Shown here: one piece after another, positions 16,466-24,415 of the stretch
Layout of the letters: each line of letters opens with the position of its first letter
Numbering within the stretch: the stretch's first letter is position 1
Assembly (NCBI RefSeq): GCF_021390935.1
Contig: NZ_JAJPUI010000014.1
Span: 17,999-81,998, forward strand
Direction: 5' to 3'
From: Streptomyces sp. CC228A
GTDB taxonomy: Bacteria > Actinomycetota > Actinomycetes > Streptomycetales > Streptomycetaceae
DNA length: 64,000 bases
The notes under the pieces: generated by a model
Told to the model about the DNA's origin: nothing
The model's database searches: none
The model's input: the letters and a program-made list of their open reading frames with translations, nothing else
Program-made: the position numbers and the translations under genes

Positions 16466-18126
16466 CCGGGCTCGCCCTCCCGCATCGGGACGCGGACGCC
16501 GCGCTCGTCGGCGACGGACTCGGCGATGTCGTAGCCCGCGTCGACGTGGCGGATGACGCCCATGCCGGGGTCGTTGGTGAGGACGCGGCGGACCTTCTCC
16601 CCGGCCAGCGGCGTGCCGTCGGCGACCGTGACCTGCCCGGCGTGGAGGGAGCGGCCCATGCCGACGCCGCCGCCGTGGTGCAGGGACACCCAGGACGCGC
16701 CGGAGGCGACGTTGACCATGGCGTTGAGGAGCGGCCAGTCGGCGATGGCGTCGGAGCCGTCGAGCATGGCCTCGGTCTCCCGGTACGGGGAGGCGACGGA
16801 GCCGCAGTCGAGGTGGTCGCGGCCGATGGCCAGCGGGGCCTGGAGCTCGCCGGACGCCACCATGTCGTTGAAGCGCTCGCCGGCGCGGTCGCGCTCGCCG
16901 TAGCCGAGCCAGCAGATGCGGGCGGGCAGGCCCTGGAAGTGGACGCGTTCGCCGGCCATCCTGATCCAGCGGGCGAGGGGCTCGTTCTCGGGGAAGAGGT
17001 CGAGGATCGCCTGGTCGGTCTTGGCGATGTCCGACGGGTCGCCCGACAGGGCCGCCCAGCGGAAGGGGCCCTTGCCCTCGCAGAACAGGGGGCGGATGTA
17101 GGCGGGGACGAAGCCGGGGAAGGCGAAGGCCCGGTCGTAGCCGGCGAGCCGGGCCTCGCCGCGGATGGAGTTGCCGTAGTCGAAGACCTCGGCGCCCGCG
17201 TCCATGAAGCCCACCATCGCCTCGACGTGCCGGGCCATGGACTCCCTGGCGCGGGTGGTGAAGCCGGCCGGGTCCTTGGCGGCGGCGTCCGCCATGTCCT
17301 CGAAGGCGGTGCCGACCGGCAGGTACGCCAGCGGGTCGTGGGCGCTGGTCTGGTCGGTGACGATGTCGATCGGCGCGCCCATGGCGAGGAGCTGGGGCAC
17401 CAGTTCTGCGGCGTTGCCGAGGACGCCGACGGACAGGGGGCGGCGGGCGTCGCGCGCCTCCACGGCGAGCCGCAGGGCGTGGTCCAGGCTGTCGGCCCGC
17501 ACGTCGAGGTAGCGGTGCTCGATGCGGCGCTCGATGGCGCGCGGGTCGCAGTCGATGCACAGCGCGACGCCGTCGTTCATGGTGACGGCGAGCGGCTGGG
17601 CGCCGCCCATGCCGCCGAGGCCGGCGGTGAGGGTGATGGTCCCGGCGAGCGTGCCGCCGAACTTCTTGGCGGCGACGGCGGCGAACGTCTCGTAGGTGCC
17701 CTGGAGGATGCCCTGGGTGCCGATGTAGATCCAGGACCCGGCGGTCATCTGCCCGTACATGGTGAGGCCGAGGGCCTCCAGGCGGCGGAACTCCTCCCAG
17801 TTCGCCCAGTCGCCGACCAGGTTCGAGTTGGCGATGAGGACGCGCGGCGCCCACTCGTGGGTCTGCATGACGCCGACGGGGCGGCCCGACTGGACGAGCA
17901 TCGTCTCGTCGGCCTTGAGAGTGCGCAGCGTGCGCACCATCGCGTCGAAGGAGCGCCAGTCGCGGGCGGCCTTGCCGGTGCCGCCGTAGACGACGAGCTT
18001 GTCGGGGTGCTCCGCGACCTCGGGGTCGAGGTTGTTCTGGAGCATCCGGAGGGCGGCTTCCTGCTGCCATCCCAGGGCGCTCAGCTCCGTACCGCGCGGG
18101 GCTCGTACCGGGCGGGGTCCTGACAT
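16462..18126 (-). CDS. hutU: Urocanate hydratase
   Basis: A 554-residue NAD-dependent urocanase that hydrates urocanate to imidazolone propionate, the second step of histidine breakdown. Diagnostic parts include KLVVYGGTGKAARDWRSFDA near residue 45, TLTAGLGGMGGAQPLAVTMN and the NAD-binding region around 165-190, RPLFCEGKGPFRWAALSGDP near 360, LPARICWLGYGERDRAGERF with the conserved Cys near 405, and LHHGGGVGMGRSLHAGQVTV near 480. It is first in the hut operon; ATG 18126 has AGGAGGCACGCC upstream and a sigma-70-type promoter 47 bases further up. The histidase gene hutH is not in the window. Confidence 0.96.
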   Translation of the reverse strand: MSGPRPVRAPRGTELSALGWQQEAALRMLQNNLDPEVAEHPDKLVVYGGTGKAARDWRSFDAMVRTLRTLKADETMLVQSGRPVGVMQTHEWAPRVLIANSNLVGDWANWEEFRRLEALGLTMYGQMTAGSWIYIGTQGILQGTYETFAAVAAKKFGGTLAGTITLTAGLGGMGGAQPLAVTMNDGVALCIDCDPRAIERRIEHRYLDVRADSLDHALRLAVEARDARRPLSVGVLGNAAELVPQLLAMGAPIDIVTDQTSAHDPLAYLPVGTAFEDMADAAAKDPAGFTTRARESMARHVEAMVGFMDAGAEVFDYGNSIRGEARLAGYDRAFAFPGFVPAYIRPLFCEGKGPFRWAALSGDPSDIAKTDQAILDLFPENEPLARWIRMAGERVHFQGLPARICWLGYGERDRAGERFNDMVASGELQAPLAIGRDHLDCGSVASPYRETEAMLDGSDAIADWPLLNAMVNVASGASWVSLHHGGGVGMGRSLHAGQVTVADGTPLAGEKVRRVLTNDPGMGVIRHVDAGYDIAESVADERGVRVPMREGEPG

Positions 18127-18172
18127 GGCGTGCCTCCTGGCGTGACCGTCCGACTGTCGATGAGGTATTCAC

Positions 18173-18202
18173 ATCCTGCTGTAATGAATAGTTGTAGTCA
18201 AC
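18173..18202 (-). promoter_or_regulatory. Promoter and possible operator of the hut operon
   Basis: On the minus strand TTGACT (18201-18196) and CAGGAT (18178-18173) are separated by exactly 17 bases, close to the Streptomyces housekeeping consensus TTGACR-17-TAGRRT. The -35 hexamer is embedded in GTTGTAGTCAAC (18191-18202 on the plus strand), an inverted repeat with GTTG/CAAC arms. A repressor bound there would block RNA polymerase and could also affect the divergent decarboxylase gene at 18241. Confidence 0.65.
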
Positions 18203-18240
18203 AGCTGCGCGGCGGCCCGCCGGGTGTTTCGCTGGAGGGC

Positions 18241-19569
18241 ATGGCCTCCGACCACCGCGACCGGGCCGTACGCGCGGCCGTCGCCCACGGGCTGCTCTCC
18301 GAGTCCGCGCCCGTCGCCGCCCTCCTGGACGTCTCCGGCGTCCGCGCCTCGGCCGCCGCCCTGCGGGCCGCCTTCGCCGCGGTGACCGCCCCCGGCACGC
18401 CCGTGCTGCACGCCTTCGCGGTCAAGGCGTGCCCGCTGGTGCCCGTCCTGCGCCTGCTGCACACGGAGGGGCTGGGCGCCGAGACGGCGAGCCCCGGCGA
18501 GCTGGCGCTCGCCCGCGCCGCGGGCGTCCCCGCGGACCGCACCGTCCTGGACTCCCCCGCCAAGACCACCGCCGAACTGCGGGAGGCCCTCGCACTGGGC
18601 GTCGCCGTCAACGCCGACAACCCGCAGGAACTGGCCCGCCTCGACGCCCTCCTCGCCACCGGCCCCGCCCCGCGCGGCCCGCTCGGCCTGCGCGTCAACG
18701 CCCAGGTCGGACCCGGGACCATCGGCGCGCTGTCCACCGCCACCGCCACGTCGAAGTTCGGGGTCGCCCTGCGCGACGAGGGCGCGCGGGAGTGGATCGT
18801 GCGCGCCTTCCTGGACCGGCCCTGGCTCACCCGCCTCCACACGCACTCGGGCTCGCAGGGGCTGGCCCTGCCGCAGATGGCCGCGGGCGTGCGGGCCGTG
18901 TACGGGCTGGCCGAGGAGATCAACGCGGCCGCCGGGCACCGCCGCGTCGACACGGTCGACATCGGCGGCGGCCTGCCGGTGGACTTCTCCTCGGACGCGG
19001 TGTCGCCGACGTTCGGGCAGTACGCGCGGCTGCTCGCCGCCGAGGTGCCGGGGCTGTTCGACGGGCGGTACGGCCTCGTCACCGAGTTCGGCAGGTCGCT
19101 GCTGGCCAAGCACGGCACGGTGCTGGCGCGCGTCGAGTACACCAAGACGTCCGGGGCCCGCCCCATCGCCGTCACCCACGCCGGCGTCCAGGTGGCGACC
19201 AGGACCGTCTACGACCCGGTGGCCTGGCCGCTGCGCCTCGCGGTGTACGACGCCGCGGGCGTCCCGCGGACCGGCCCGCCGACCGACCAGGACGTGGCGG
19301 GGCCCGCCTGCTTCGCCGGCGACCTGCTGGCCGTGGCGCGGCCGTTGCCCCCGCTCGCGCCCGGCGACGTGGTGGCGGCGCTCGACACCGGCGCCTACTA
19401 CTTCGCGCACCACTACGGGTACAACTCGCTGCCCCGGCCCGGCGTGTACGGCTACACCGTGCGGCCCGACGGCACCGTGCACTTCGCGACCGTACGGGCG
19501 CCCCAGCGGCCCTCCGACATCGTCGACGAGGCGGGCGGCGACCGGCCGGACGCCCTGCTGGCGGAGTAG
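18241..19569 (+). CDS. Fold-type III PLP-dependent decarboxylase (LysA-like), substrate unknown
   Basis: A 442-residue enzyme of the diaminopimelate/ornithine decarboxylase family. The PLP lysine lies in VLHAFAVKACPLVPVLRLLH (about residue 60). Other family parts are SPAKTTAEL, the LRVNAQVGPG strand, HTHSGSQG (about 200), DIGGGLPVDF (about 242), VTEFGRSLLAKHG (about 280) and HHYGYNSLPRPGVYGY near the end. The ATG at 18241 has GGAGG directly upstream. It is divergent from hutU and shares the control region. The pattern differs from true LysA, so the substrate is not predicted. Confidence 0.88.
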   Translation: MASDHRDRAVRAAVAHGLLSESAPVAALLDVSGVRASAAALRAAFAAVTAPGTPVLHAFAVKACPLVPVLRLLHTEGLGAETASPGELALARAAGVPADRTVLDSPAKTTAELREALALGVAVNADNPQELARLDALLATGPAPRGPLGLRVNAQVGPGTIGALSTATATSKFGVALRDEGAREWIVRAFLDRPWLTRLHTHSGSQGLALPQMAAGVRAVYGLAEEINAAAGHRRVDTVDIGGGLPVDFSSDAVSPTFGQYARLLAAEVPGLFDGRYGLVTEFGRSLLAKHGTVLARVEYTKTSGARPIAVTHAGVQVATRTVYDPVAWPLRLAVYDAAGVPRTGPPTDQDVAGPACFAGDLLAVARPLPPLAPGDVVAALDTGAYYFAHHYGYNSLPRPGVYGYTVRPDGTVHFATVRAPQRPSDIVDEAGGDRPDALLAE

Positions 19570-19589
19570 GACGGACCGGCAGGACCGCC

Positions 19590-19870
19590 GAACACGGCGG
19601 CGGGCGCGGGGCAGATGAACGGCAGGCGCGCGGGGAGCGGACAAGCACGGCGGCGCGCGGGGCAGATGAACGCGGCGGGGCGCGCGGGGCAGACGAACAC
19701 GGCGGCGGGCGCGGGGCAGATGAACACGGCGGGCGCGCGGGGCGGACAAGCAGGGCGGCGGAACACGGCGGGACGAGGCAGGCGGGCAGGGCGGCGGAAC
19801 AGAGCGCGGCGGAACGGGGCAGGCAACGGATCGCGGCGGGACGCCGCAACGGGCGGGCAACGGAGCAGAG
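19590..19870. repeat. Degenerate GC-rich tandem repeats after the PLP decarboxylase
   Basis: Repeated variants of CGGCGGGCGCGGGGCAGATG followed by AAC occur through this spacer, with GGCAGATGAAC or GGCAGACGAAC at least four times and later GCGGCGGAAC-type units. The unit length varies around 27 bases. Open frames across it are low-complexity (Arg/Gly/Asn/Thr). No gene is supported between the decarboxylase stop at 19569 and the roadblock gene at 20002. Confidence 0.65.
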
Positions 19871-20001
19871 CGGCGGACCCTACCGCGCCCGGGGCACGTT
19901 CCACTGGAAAATGCCCGAAGTCCCTCCCTGAGGCTCGACGTTGCGTAACCTCTCCGTCACCGACACACACCCGTGACGCACACCTGGGGAGGGATTCGCG
20001 C

Positions 20002-20373
20002 GTGCCCGGAATCGACGAATGCCTGCTGGAGGCGATGACCCTACCGGGTGCGCGCGGCGCGGCCCTCGTCGACTGGACCAGCGGACTCGCCCTCGGAGCG
20101 GTCGGCGAATCGCCGGTCGGCGACCACGGCCGGAGCGCGGCGGAGGCGGCCGAACTCGCCCGCACCGCAGCGGAGTACGAGTGCTTCGCCGCCCAGGACG
20201 CCCCCGCGGAGGACGTCATCGTCGGCTCCGGCAACGGATACCACGTGCTCCGGTTCGTCGTCACGAACTTCGAGAGCAGCCTCTTCCTCCACCTGTGGCT
20301 CGACCGGGACACCGGGAACCTCGCCCTGGCCCGCCTGCGCCTGCGGGACCTGGCGGAACGGCTGGTGCTGTGA
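20002..20373 (+). CDS. Roadblock/LC7-like protein (first of cassette)
   Basis: A 123-residue soluble protein. The segment ARGAALVDWTSGLALGAVGE and the closing SSLFLHLWLDRDTGNLALARLRLRDL mirror the last gene of the cassette (GAALVDYTSGMALGTVGG...GLFLYLALDKGRANLAMARH), so the two are paralogues. This is the roadblock fold, which binds and regulates small GTPases. The start is GTG 20002 behind GGGGAGGG. The stop TGA overlaps the next gene's ATG by one base. No Ras-like GTPase gene is nearby. Confidence 0.8.
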   Translation: MPGIDECLLEAMTLPGARGAALVDWTSGLALGAVGESPVGDHGRSAAEAAELARTAAEYECFAAQDAPAEDVIVGSGNGYHVLRFVVTNFESSLFLHLWLDRDTGNLALARLRLRDLAERLVL

Positions 20374-21175
20374 TGACGGCGACCGTCCTCTCCCCCCTGC
20401 TGCGGCGGCTGGCCGCCGACCGCGCGACCGGCGCGCTCGTCCGGGACCACGGCACCCTGTACCTCGTCGACGGGGCCGTCGTGCACGCCGAGAGCCCGTA
20501 CGCGCCCGGCCTCGACGCCCTGCTCGGCACGGCCGCGCCGCGGCCGCCGATCGGCGCGGGCGAGCGGGAGATCTGCCGCCTCGGCGCGCTCTACGACGCG
20601 GCGTTCTTCGCCCTGGCCCCCGGCCGCGGCCCCGCCCGCTTCCGGTACGGGGACGCGGCGCCCGGCTACGGGGACGCGGCGCCCGGCGTCCCGGCCCCCG
20701 GGCCGGGCCTCCCCGGCGCGGTGCCGCCGGGGCGCCCGGTCTCCGCCGCCGACGTCGAGCGGGAGACCCTGCGCCGCAGGGCCCTCCTGGACCGCGTGTG
20801 GCCCCACCCGGCCGTCGACACCGCGCCCGTCGTGCCCGCCCGCATGCCCCGCGGCCGCACCGCCGGCGTCCGCGGGCGCGCCCTGCTGGCCCGCGCGGAC
20901 GGGCGGCACACCCCCACCCAGCTCGCCCACACCCTGGGCCGCCCCGCCTTCCACACCCTGCTGGAGGTCCGGCGGCTGGCCGCCGCAGGGCTCGTGGAGA
21001 CCCCGCAGGCCACCGCACCGCCGCCCCCGCCGGCGGCAACGACCCCACCCGCACCGACCCCGCGTGCCCCGCACGGGACACCCGGCACCCCCGCGCCCCC
21101 ATGGCCCCGACTCTCGCCGCTCCCGACGTCGACCTGCTCCGCCGGGTCCGAGACCTTCTGGAGGCACGCCTGTGA
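20373..21175 (+). CDS. PATAN/DUF4388-like regulatory protein, C-terminus out of frame
   Basis: The N-terminus (LSPLLRRLAADRATGALVRD, GTLYLVDGAVVHAESPYAPG) matches the PATAN/DUF4388 domain found with GTPase-linked signalling in bacteria. A winged-helix-like stretch follows (GRALLARADGRHTPTQLAHT, LEVRRLAAAGLVET). After a Pro-rich linker the expected ending, LAAPDVDLLRRVRDLLEARL, is found in another frame and stops at 21175, overlapping a GTG (21172) with a GGAGG site. In the literal sequence the frame instead runs on into the next gene. One missing base between about 21000 and 21110 would explain this. Confidence 0.65.
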
Positions 21176-21185
21176 ACACCGCCTC

Positions 21186-21629
21186 ATGAGGCGCGCCCTG
21201 CGGCAGCGCGCCGAGAAGCGCCAACTGCTGTCCGCCGAGCCGTACGTCCTCGGGGAGCTGCGGCGGCTGCGGTCGCGCGTCCCCCGGCTGACCGGGGCGC
21301 TCGCGGCCTGCGACGGCTTCGTGCTGGCCCAGGACGTCCCCGGCGGCGACGCGGACGCGGTCGCCGCGCTCACCGCCGCCGCCGTCGGCGCCGCCCGCGG
21401 GCTGGCCGACACCGCCGCGGTCGGGGGCCTGCGCGAACTGCTGCTCCGCGGCGAGCACGGGTACGTCGCCGCGTACGCGGCGGGGGGCGCCGCCGTCCTC
21501 ACCCTGCTCGCCGAGCCCGGGGTGAACGTCGGCCGGCTGCACTTCGAAGGGCGCCGGTCGGGCGCCCTCATCGGGGAGCTGGTGGACGGCGCCCTCGTAA
21601 GGCCGGAGCCGCCCCCGCACGCCCCCTGA
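21186..21629 (+). CDS. Roadblock-like protein (second of cassette), 5' end disturbed
   Basis: From ATG 21186 this encodes MRRALRQRAEKRQLLSAEPY and then a roadblock-type domain: LGELRRLRSRVPRLTGALAA, CDGFVLAQDVPGGDADAVAA, RELLLRGEHGYVAAYAAGGA. The natural start may be GTG 21172, which has GGAGG ten bases upstream and overlaps the previous gene's TGA (GTGA). That start reads VNTAS then stops, so one base seems missing between 21172 and 21188. As written, this region is continuous in frame with the PATAN gene, giving an apparent 418-residue fusion. Confidence 0.6.
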   Translation: MRRALRQRAEKRQLLSAEPYVLGELRRLRSRVPRLTGALAACDGFVLAQDVPGGDADAVAALTAAAVGAARGLADTAAVGGLRELLLRGEHGYVAAYAAGGAAVLTLLAEPGVNVGRLHFEGRRSGALIGELVDGALVRPEPPPHAP

Positions 21630-21768
21630 AGCCATCCGCACACCGGACACCGAGCCGACCCCACAGGCCGACCCGCCCGGCACACCGAGCACACCCGGCC
21701 CACCGGGCGCACCCACCATGCCCGACACCCGGCACACACCCAGCACACGGACGAAAGGAAGCACCACC

Positions 21769-22143
21769 ATGGCCAACGCGGAGACCGCCCTCAAGGAAGC
21801 CATGACCGCGATAGACGGGGCGGTCGGCGCCGCACTCGTCGACTACACCAGCGGCATGGCCCTGGGCACGGTCGGCGGCGGCAAGGACCTCGACCTCACC
21901 GTCGCCGCCGCGGGCAACACCGACGTGGTCCGCGCCAAGGTGCGGACGATGGAGATGCTCGGCCTCCAGGACGAGATCGAGGACATCCTCATCACCCTCG
22001 GCGGCCAGTACCACCTGATCCGGCTGCTCAAGGGACGCGGCACCAGCGGCCTGTTCCTGTACCTGGCGCTGGACAAGGGCCGCGCCAACCTGGCCATGGC
22101 CCGCCACCAGCTGCGGCGGATCGAGGCGGACCTGGACGTCTGA
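21769..22143 (+). CDS. Roadblock/LC7-like protein (third of cassette)
   Basis: A 124-residue protein starting MANAETALKEAMTAIDGAVG, with GAALVDYTSGMALGTVGGGK and a C-terminal half GGQYHLIRLLKGRGTSGLFL. It is a clear paralogue of the gene at 20002 and complete in one frame. ATG 21769 is preceded by GAAAGGAAG. It sits 139 bases after the second roadblock gene and ends the cassette. Roadblock proteins often act as GTPase-activating or scaffold dimers; partner unknown. Confidence 0.88.
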   Translation: MANAETALKEAMTAIDGAVGAALVDYTSGMALGTVGGGKDLDLTVAAAGNTDVVRAKVRTMEMLGLQDEIEDILITLGGQYHLIRLLKGRGTSGLFLYLALDKGRANLAMARHQLRRIEADLDV

Positions 22144-22155
22144 GCGGTACGGGCC

Positions 22156-22722
22156 TCAGCGGCGCCGTGCCCCTCCCGGTACGGCGTCGCCCGCGGCGAC
22201 GCCCGTGGCCCTGAACTCCTCGACCCTCGCACCGACCGGGGCCCCGCCCCTGGTCAACCGGTCCACCGACACCCACAGCAGCTGCTCGGCCGCGCTCTCC
22301 CGGCGCCCGAGCCACAGCGCCTTCAGCCACAGCCCGGTACCCAGCCCGGCCAGCAGCAGGCCGAGCGCGCCCGGCACCGCCACCGAGGACGCCACCGCGG
22401 CGGGAAAGGCGAGCAGCAGCCACCAGCGCCGCCCCCGCCGCCAGTTCCGCAGGGTCACGGCACGGTCCTGGAGGATGTCGGCGCGGGCGGCCCGCCCGGC
22501 GCCCTCGGCCAGCCGCACGTACCGCCCGCGCCGTACGAGGGGCACGGCGGCCGCCGCGACCAGGAAGAGCAGCGCCCCAGTCAGCAGACCGATGCGCCGC
22601 CCGGTCAGCCCGGGCAGCAGCGCCCCGACGGCCGCCCCCGACAGCCCCGCCCACACCAGGGGCGCGGCCCCCGCCCGTACCACCACGGCCACTCTCGCCA
22701 GCGCCTGCCGTTCGCGCGCCAC
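22156..22722 (-). CDS. Membrane protein of unknown function
   Basis: A 188-residue basic protein with about four hydrophobic segments: VWAGLSGAAVGALLPGL, IGLLTGALLFLVAAAAVPLV, WWLLLAFPAAVASSVAV and ALGLLLAGLGTGLWLKALWL. The GTG at 22722 follows AGGAGGCGGAGCA, a strong site. It is convergent with the roadblock cassette, whose stop is only 12 bases away. I do not recognise a family; it looks like one of the many small actinobacterial membrane proteins. Confidence 0.75.
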   Translation of the reverse strand: MARERQALARVAVVVRAGAAPLVWAGLSGAAVGALLPGLTGRRIGLLTGALLFLVAAAAVPLVRRGRYVRLAEGAGRAARADILQDRAVTLRNWRRGRRWWLLLAFPAAVASSVAVPGALGLLLAGLGTGLWLKALWLGRRESAAEQLLWVSVDRLTRGGAPVGARVEEFRATGVAAGDAVPGGARRR

Positions 22723-22802
22723 TGCTCCGCCTCCTGTCCGGTTCCGTACGTCTCGGCGGCGGAAGGTTACCCGCGTTCGGTGAGAGTCCCCTGAGAAAAC
22801 CG

Positions 22803-23654
22803 CTACTCGACGAACAGCCCGCGGGCCGCCGCCCGTGCGTCGAACTCCTCCAGCCGGGCCTGCGCGTCCGGCAGCCCGTCGCACATCGACTCCAGCAGCA
22901 CCCGGCCCAGCAGCATCGGGGCGCACGCCGTGTCGAAGGCGAGCGCCGTGCCGACGGCCGCGGGCAGCAGCAGGTCGCTGTGCGCGGCCACGGGCGCGAA
23001 CGCCGAATCGGCGACGGTGACCGTGGTCAGCCCGGCCCCCTTGGCGTACGCGAGGGCGTCGACGACCTCCCGCGGATGCCGCGGCAGCGCGAAGCAGAGC
23101 AGCACGGACGCCCCGGCCCGTACGGCGGCGTCGATGCGGTCGATGAGCATCGAGCCGCCCTCGTCGAGGAGCCGCACGTCCGGGTGCACCTTCGCGGCGA
23201 AGTACGCGAAGCCCCCGGCCTGCGGCGACGACGCCCGCAGCCCGAGGACGGGCAGCGGACGGGACGAGGCGAGCAGGCGGCCGGCCCGCTCGACGGGCTC
23301 GGGGTCGGCGAGCAGGTCGGCGAGGTGGCGTAGGTTCGCGATCTCGGCGCGGACGGCCTTCTGGTACTCGTTGCCCTCGTCTCCGCCGTCGCCCGCCGCG
23401 GCCTCGGGCCCGCCCGGCGCGGCCTCCTCCCGCAGGTACTTGCGCAGTGCGGGATACCCGTCGAAGCCCAGCGCCACCGCGAAGCGGGTGACGGACGGCT
23501 GGCTGACACCGGCCAGCTCGGCGAGCTCCACGCTGGACAGGAACGGCACGTCGGCGGCGCGCCGCACCATCCAGTGGGCGATGCGCCGCTGGGTCGGCGT
23601 CAGCCGGTGGCCCTCGAACAGCGCCTGCAGCCGCGCCCCCGGACCGTCGTTCAT
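22803..23654 (-). CDS. MurR/RpiR-family transcriptional regulator with SIS domain
   Basis: A 283-residue regulator with an RpiR helix-turn-helix (LTPTQRRIAHWMVRRAADVP, FLSSVELAELAGVSQPSVTR, FAVALGFDGYPALRKYLREE; residues about 18-80) and a SIS sugar-isomerase-type sensor domain (about 115-260: SRPLPVLGLRASSPQAGGFA, GASVLLCFALPRHPREVVDA, TTVTVADSAFAPVAAHSDLL). ATG 23654 follows GGGGAGCACC; a start seven codons upstream is also open. The SIS domain binds a phosphosugar or related metabolite. Its target genes are not evident here. Confidence 0.9.
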   Translation of the reverse strand: MNDGPGARLQALFEGHRLTPTQRRIAHWMVRRAADVPFLSSVELAELAGVSQPSVTRFAVALGFDGYPALRKYLREEAAPGGPEAAAGDGGDEGNEYQKAVRAEIANLRHLADLLADPEPVERAGRLLASSRPLPVLGLRASSPQAGGFAYFAAKVHPDVRLLDEGGSMLIDRIDAAVRAGASVLLCFALPRHPREVVDALAYAKGAGLTTVTVADSAFAPVAAHSDLLLPAAVGTALAFDTACAPMLLGRVLLESMCDGLPDAQARLEEFDARAAARGLFVE

Positions 23655-24415
23655 GGTGCTCCCCTTCTCCGTCACCGCCTCACGCAGTATTCAGATTCCC
23701 ACGCCTCTGCATGCACCTATGCAGCCGGGCCCGCACGGCACGGGCACGCACCGCGGCGCGCCGGGGCACCGGGCGCGAAGGGAGGGACGCGGCCGCCGCC
23801 AGGGGCCCGGCGGCCGGGAGGAGGGATGCGCTGCCGCAACCGCGGCCGGGCGCGGGCACAGGAGGCGCGGGCGGCGTCAGGCACCGGGCGGGTCCAGGGG
23901 CCCGGGACCGGCGCGGGGCGTTGGCGGGGCCGCCGCTGCCGGGCGCGGTCCCCGCTGCGGAGGGCGGGAGGAAGATCGTGCGGGGACCGCCGCACCCCCG
24001 GTCTCCGGGGGGCGGGACGACGGCGGTCCCCGCGGGGGACACGGGCCCGGGTCAGGGCCGGTCTCCGCGTCCGGCGGCGTCGTGACGGAGGCCCGGGAGC
24101 CGCTCCGGAAGTCCGTGACGCCGACAACTCAAAGGTGCCGGAGGCGTGTTAAGCCGGTGCTGCCGGTACGTGACGTGCGCGTACCGATTGCGCGAAGGCC
24201 CGCCGCGGCAGTCCGGCCGGCGCAGGCCCGCAGCCGACAGTCGGCAGTCGGCAGTCGGCAGTCGGCAGTCGGCAGTCGGCAAGATGCTGTCCGCCTCGCA
24301 GTTCCCGGTCCACCGCCGCCCGGCCCCGCCCGCCGCCGCACAGCGCGTGCGGCGGCGGGCGAGAAGGCGAAGGGGCCCAGAGGAACCACGCGGGACCGAC
24401 AGGAACCGCGCGGGA
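23655..24415. other. Long intergenic region without a supported gene
   Basis: This 761-base stretch between the RpiR gene and cbs (both leftward) has open frames on both strands, but they are Arg/Gly/Pro-rich, lack good ribosome binding sites and show no domain. It starts with an AT-richer patch (CGCAGTATTCAGATTCCCAC, near 23682) that may hold the RpiR promoter. It also contains the 7-bp repeat listed next. Nothing else is recognised. Confidence 0.6.
24238..24286. repeat. Perfect 7-bp microsatellite, seven copies of CAGTCGG
   Basis: CAGTCGG is repeated seven times without a mismatch from 24238 to 24286, followed by CAAG. It lies in the noncoding gap downstream of cbs. Short perfect repeats of this kind are prone to slippage. 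Confidence 0.95.

Noticed and set aside
20002..22143. Conservon (cvn) GTPase operon
   Set aside because: Lacks the histidine-kinase-like, DUF742 and GTPase genes that define conservons.
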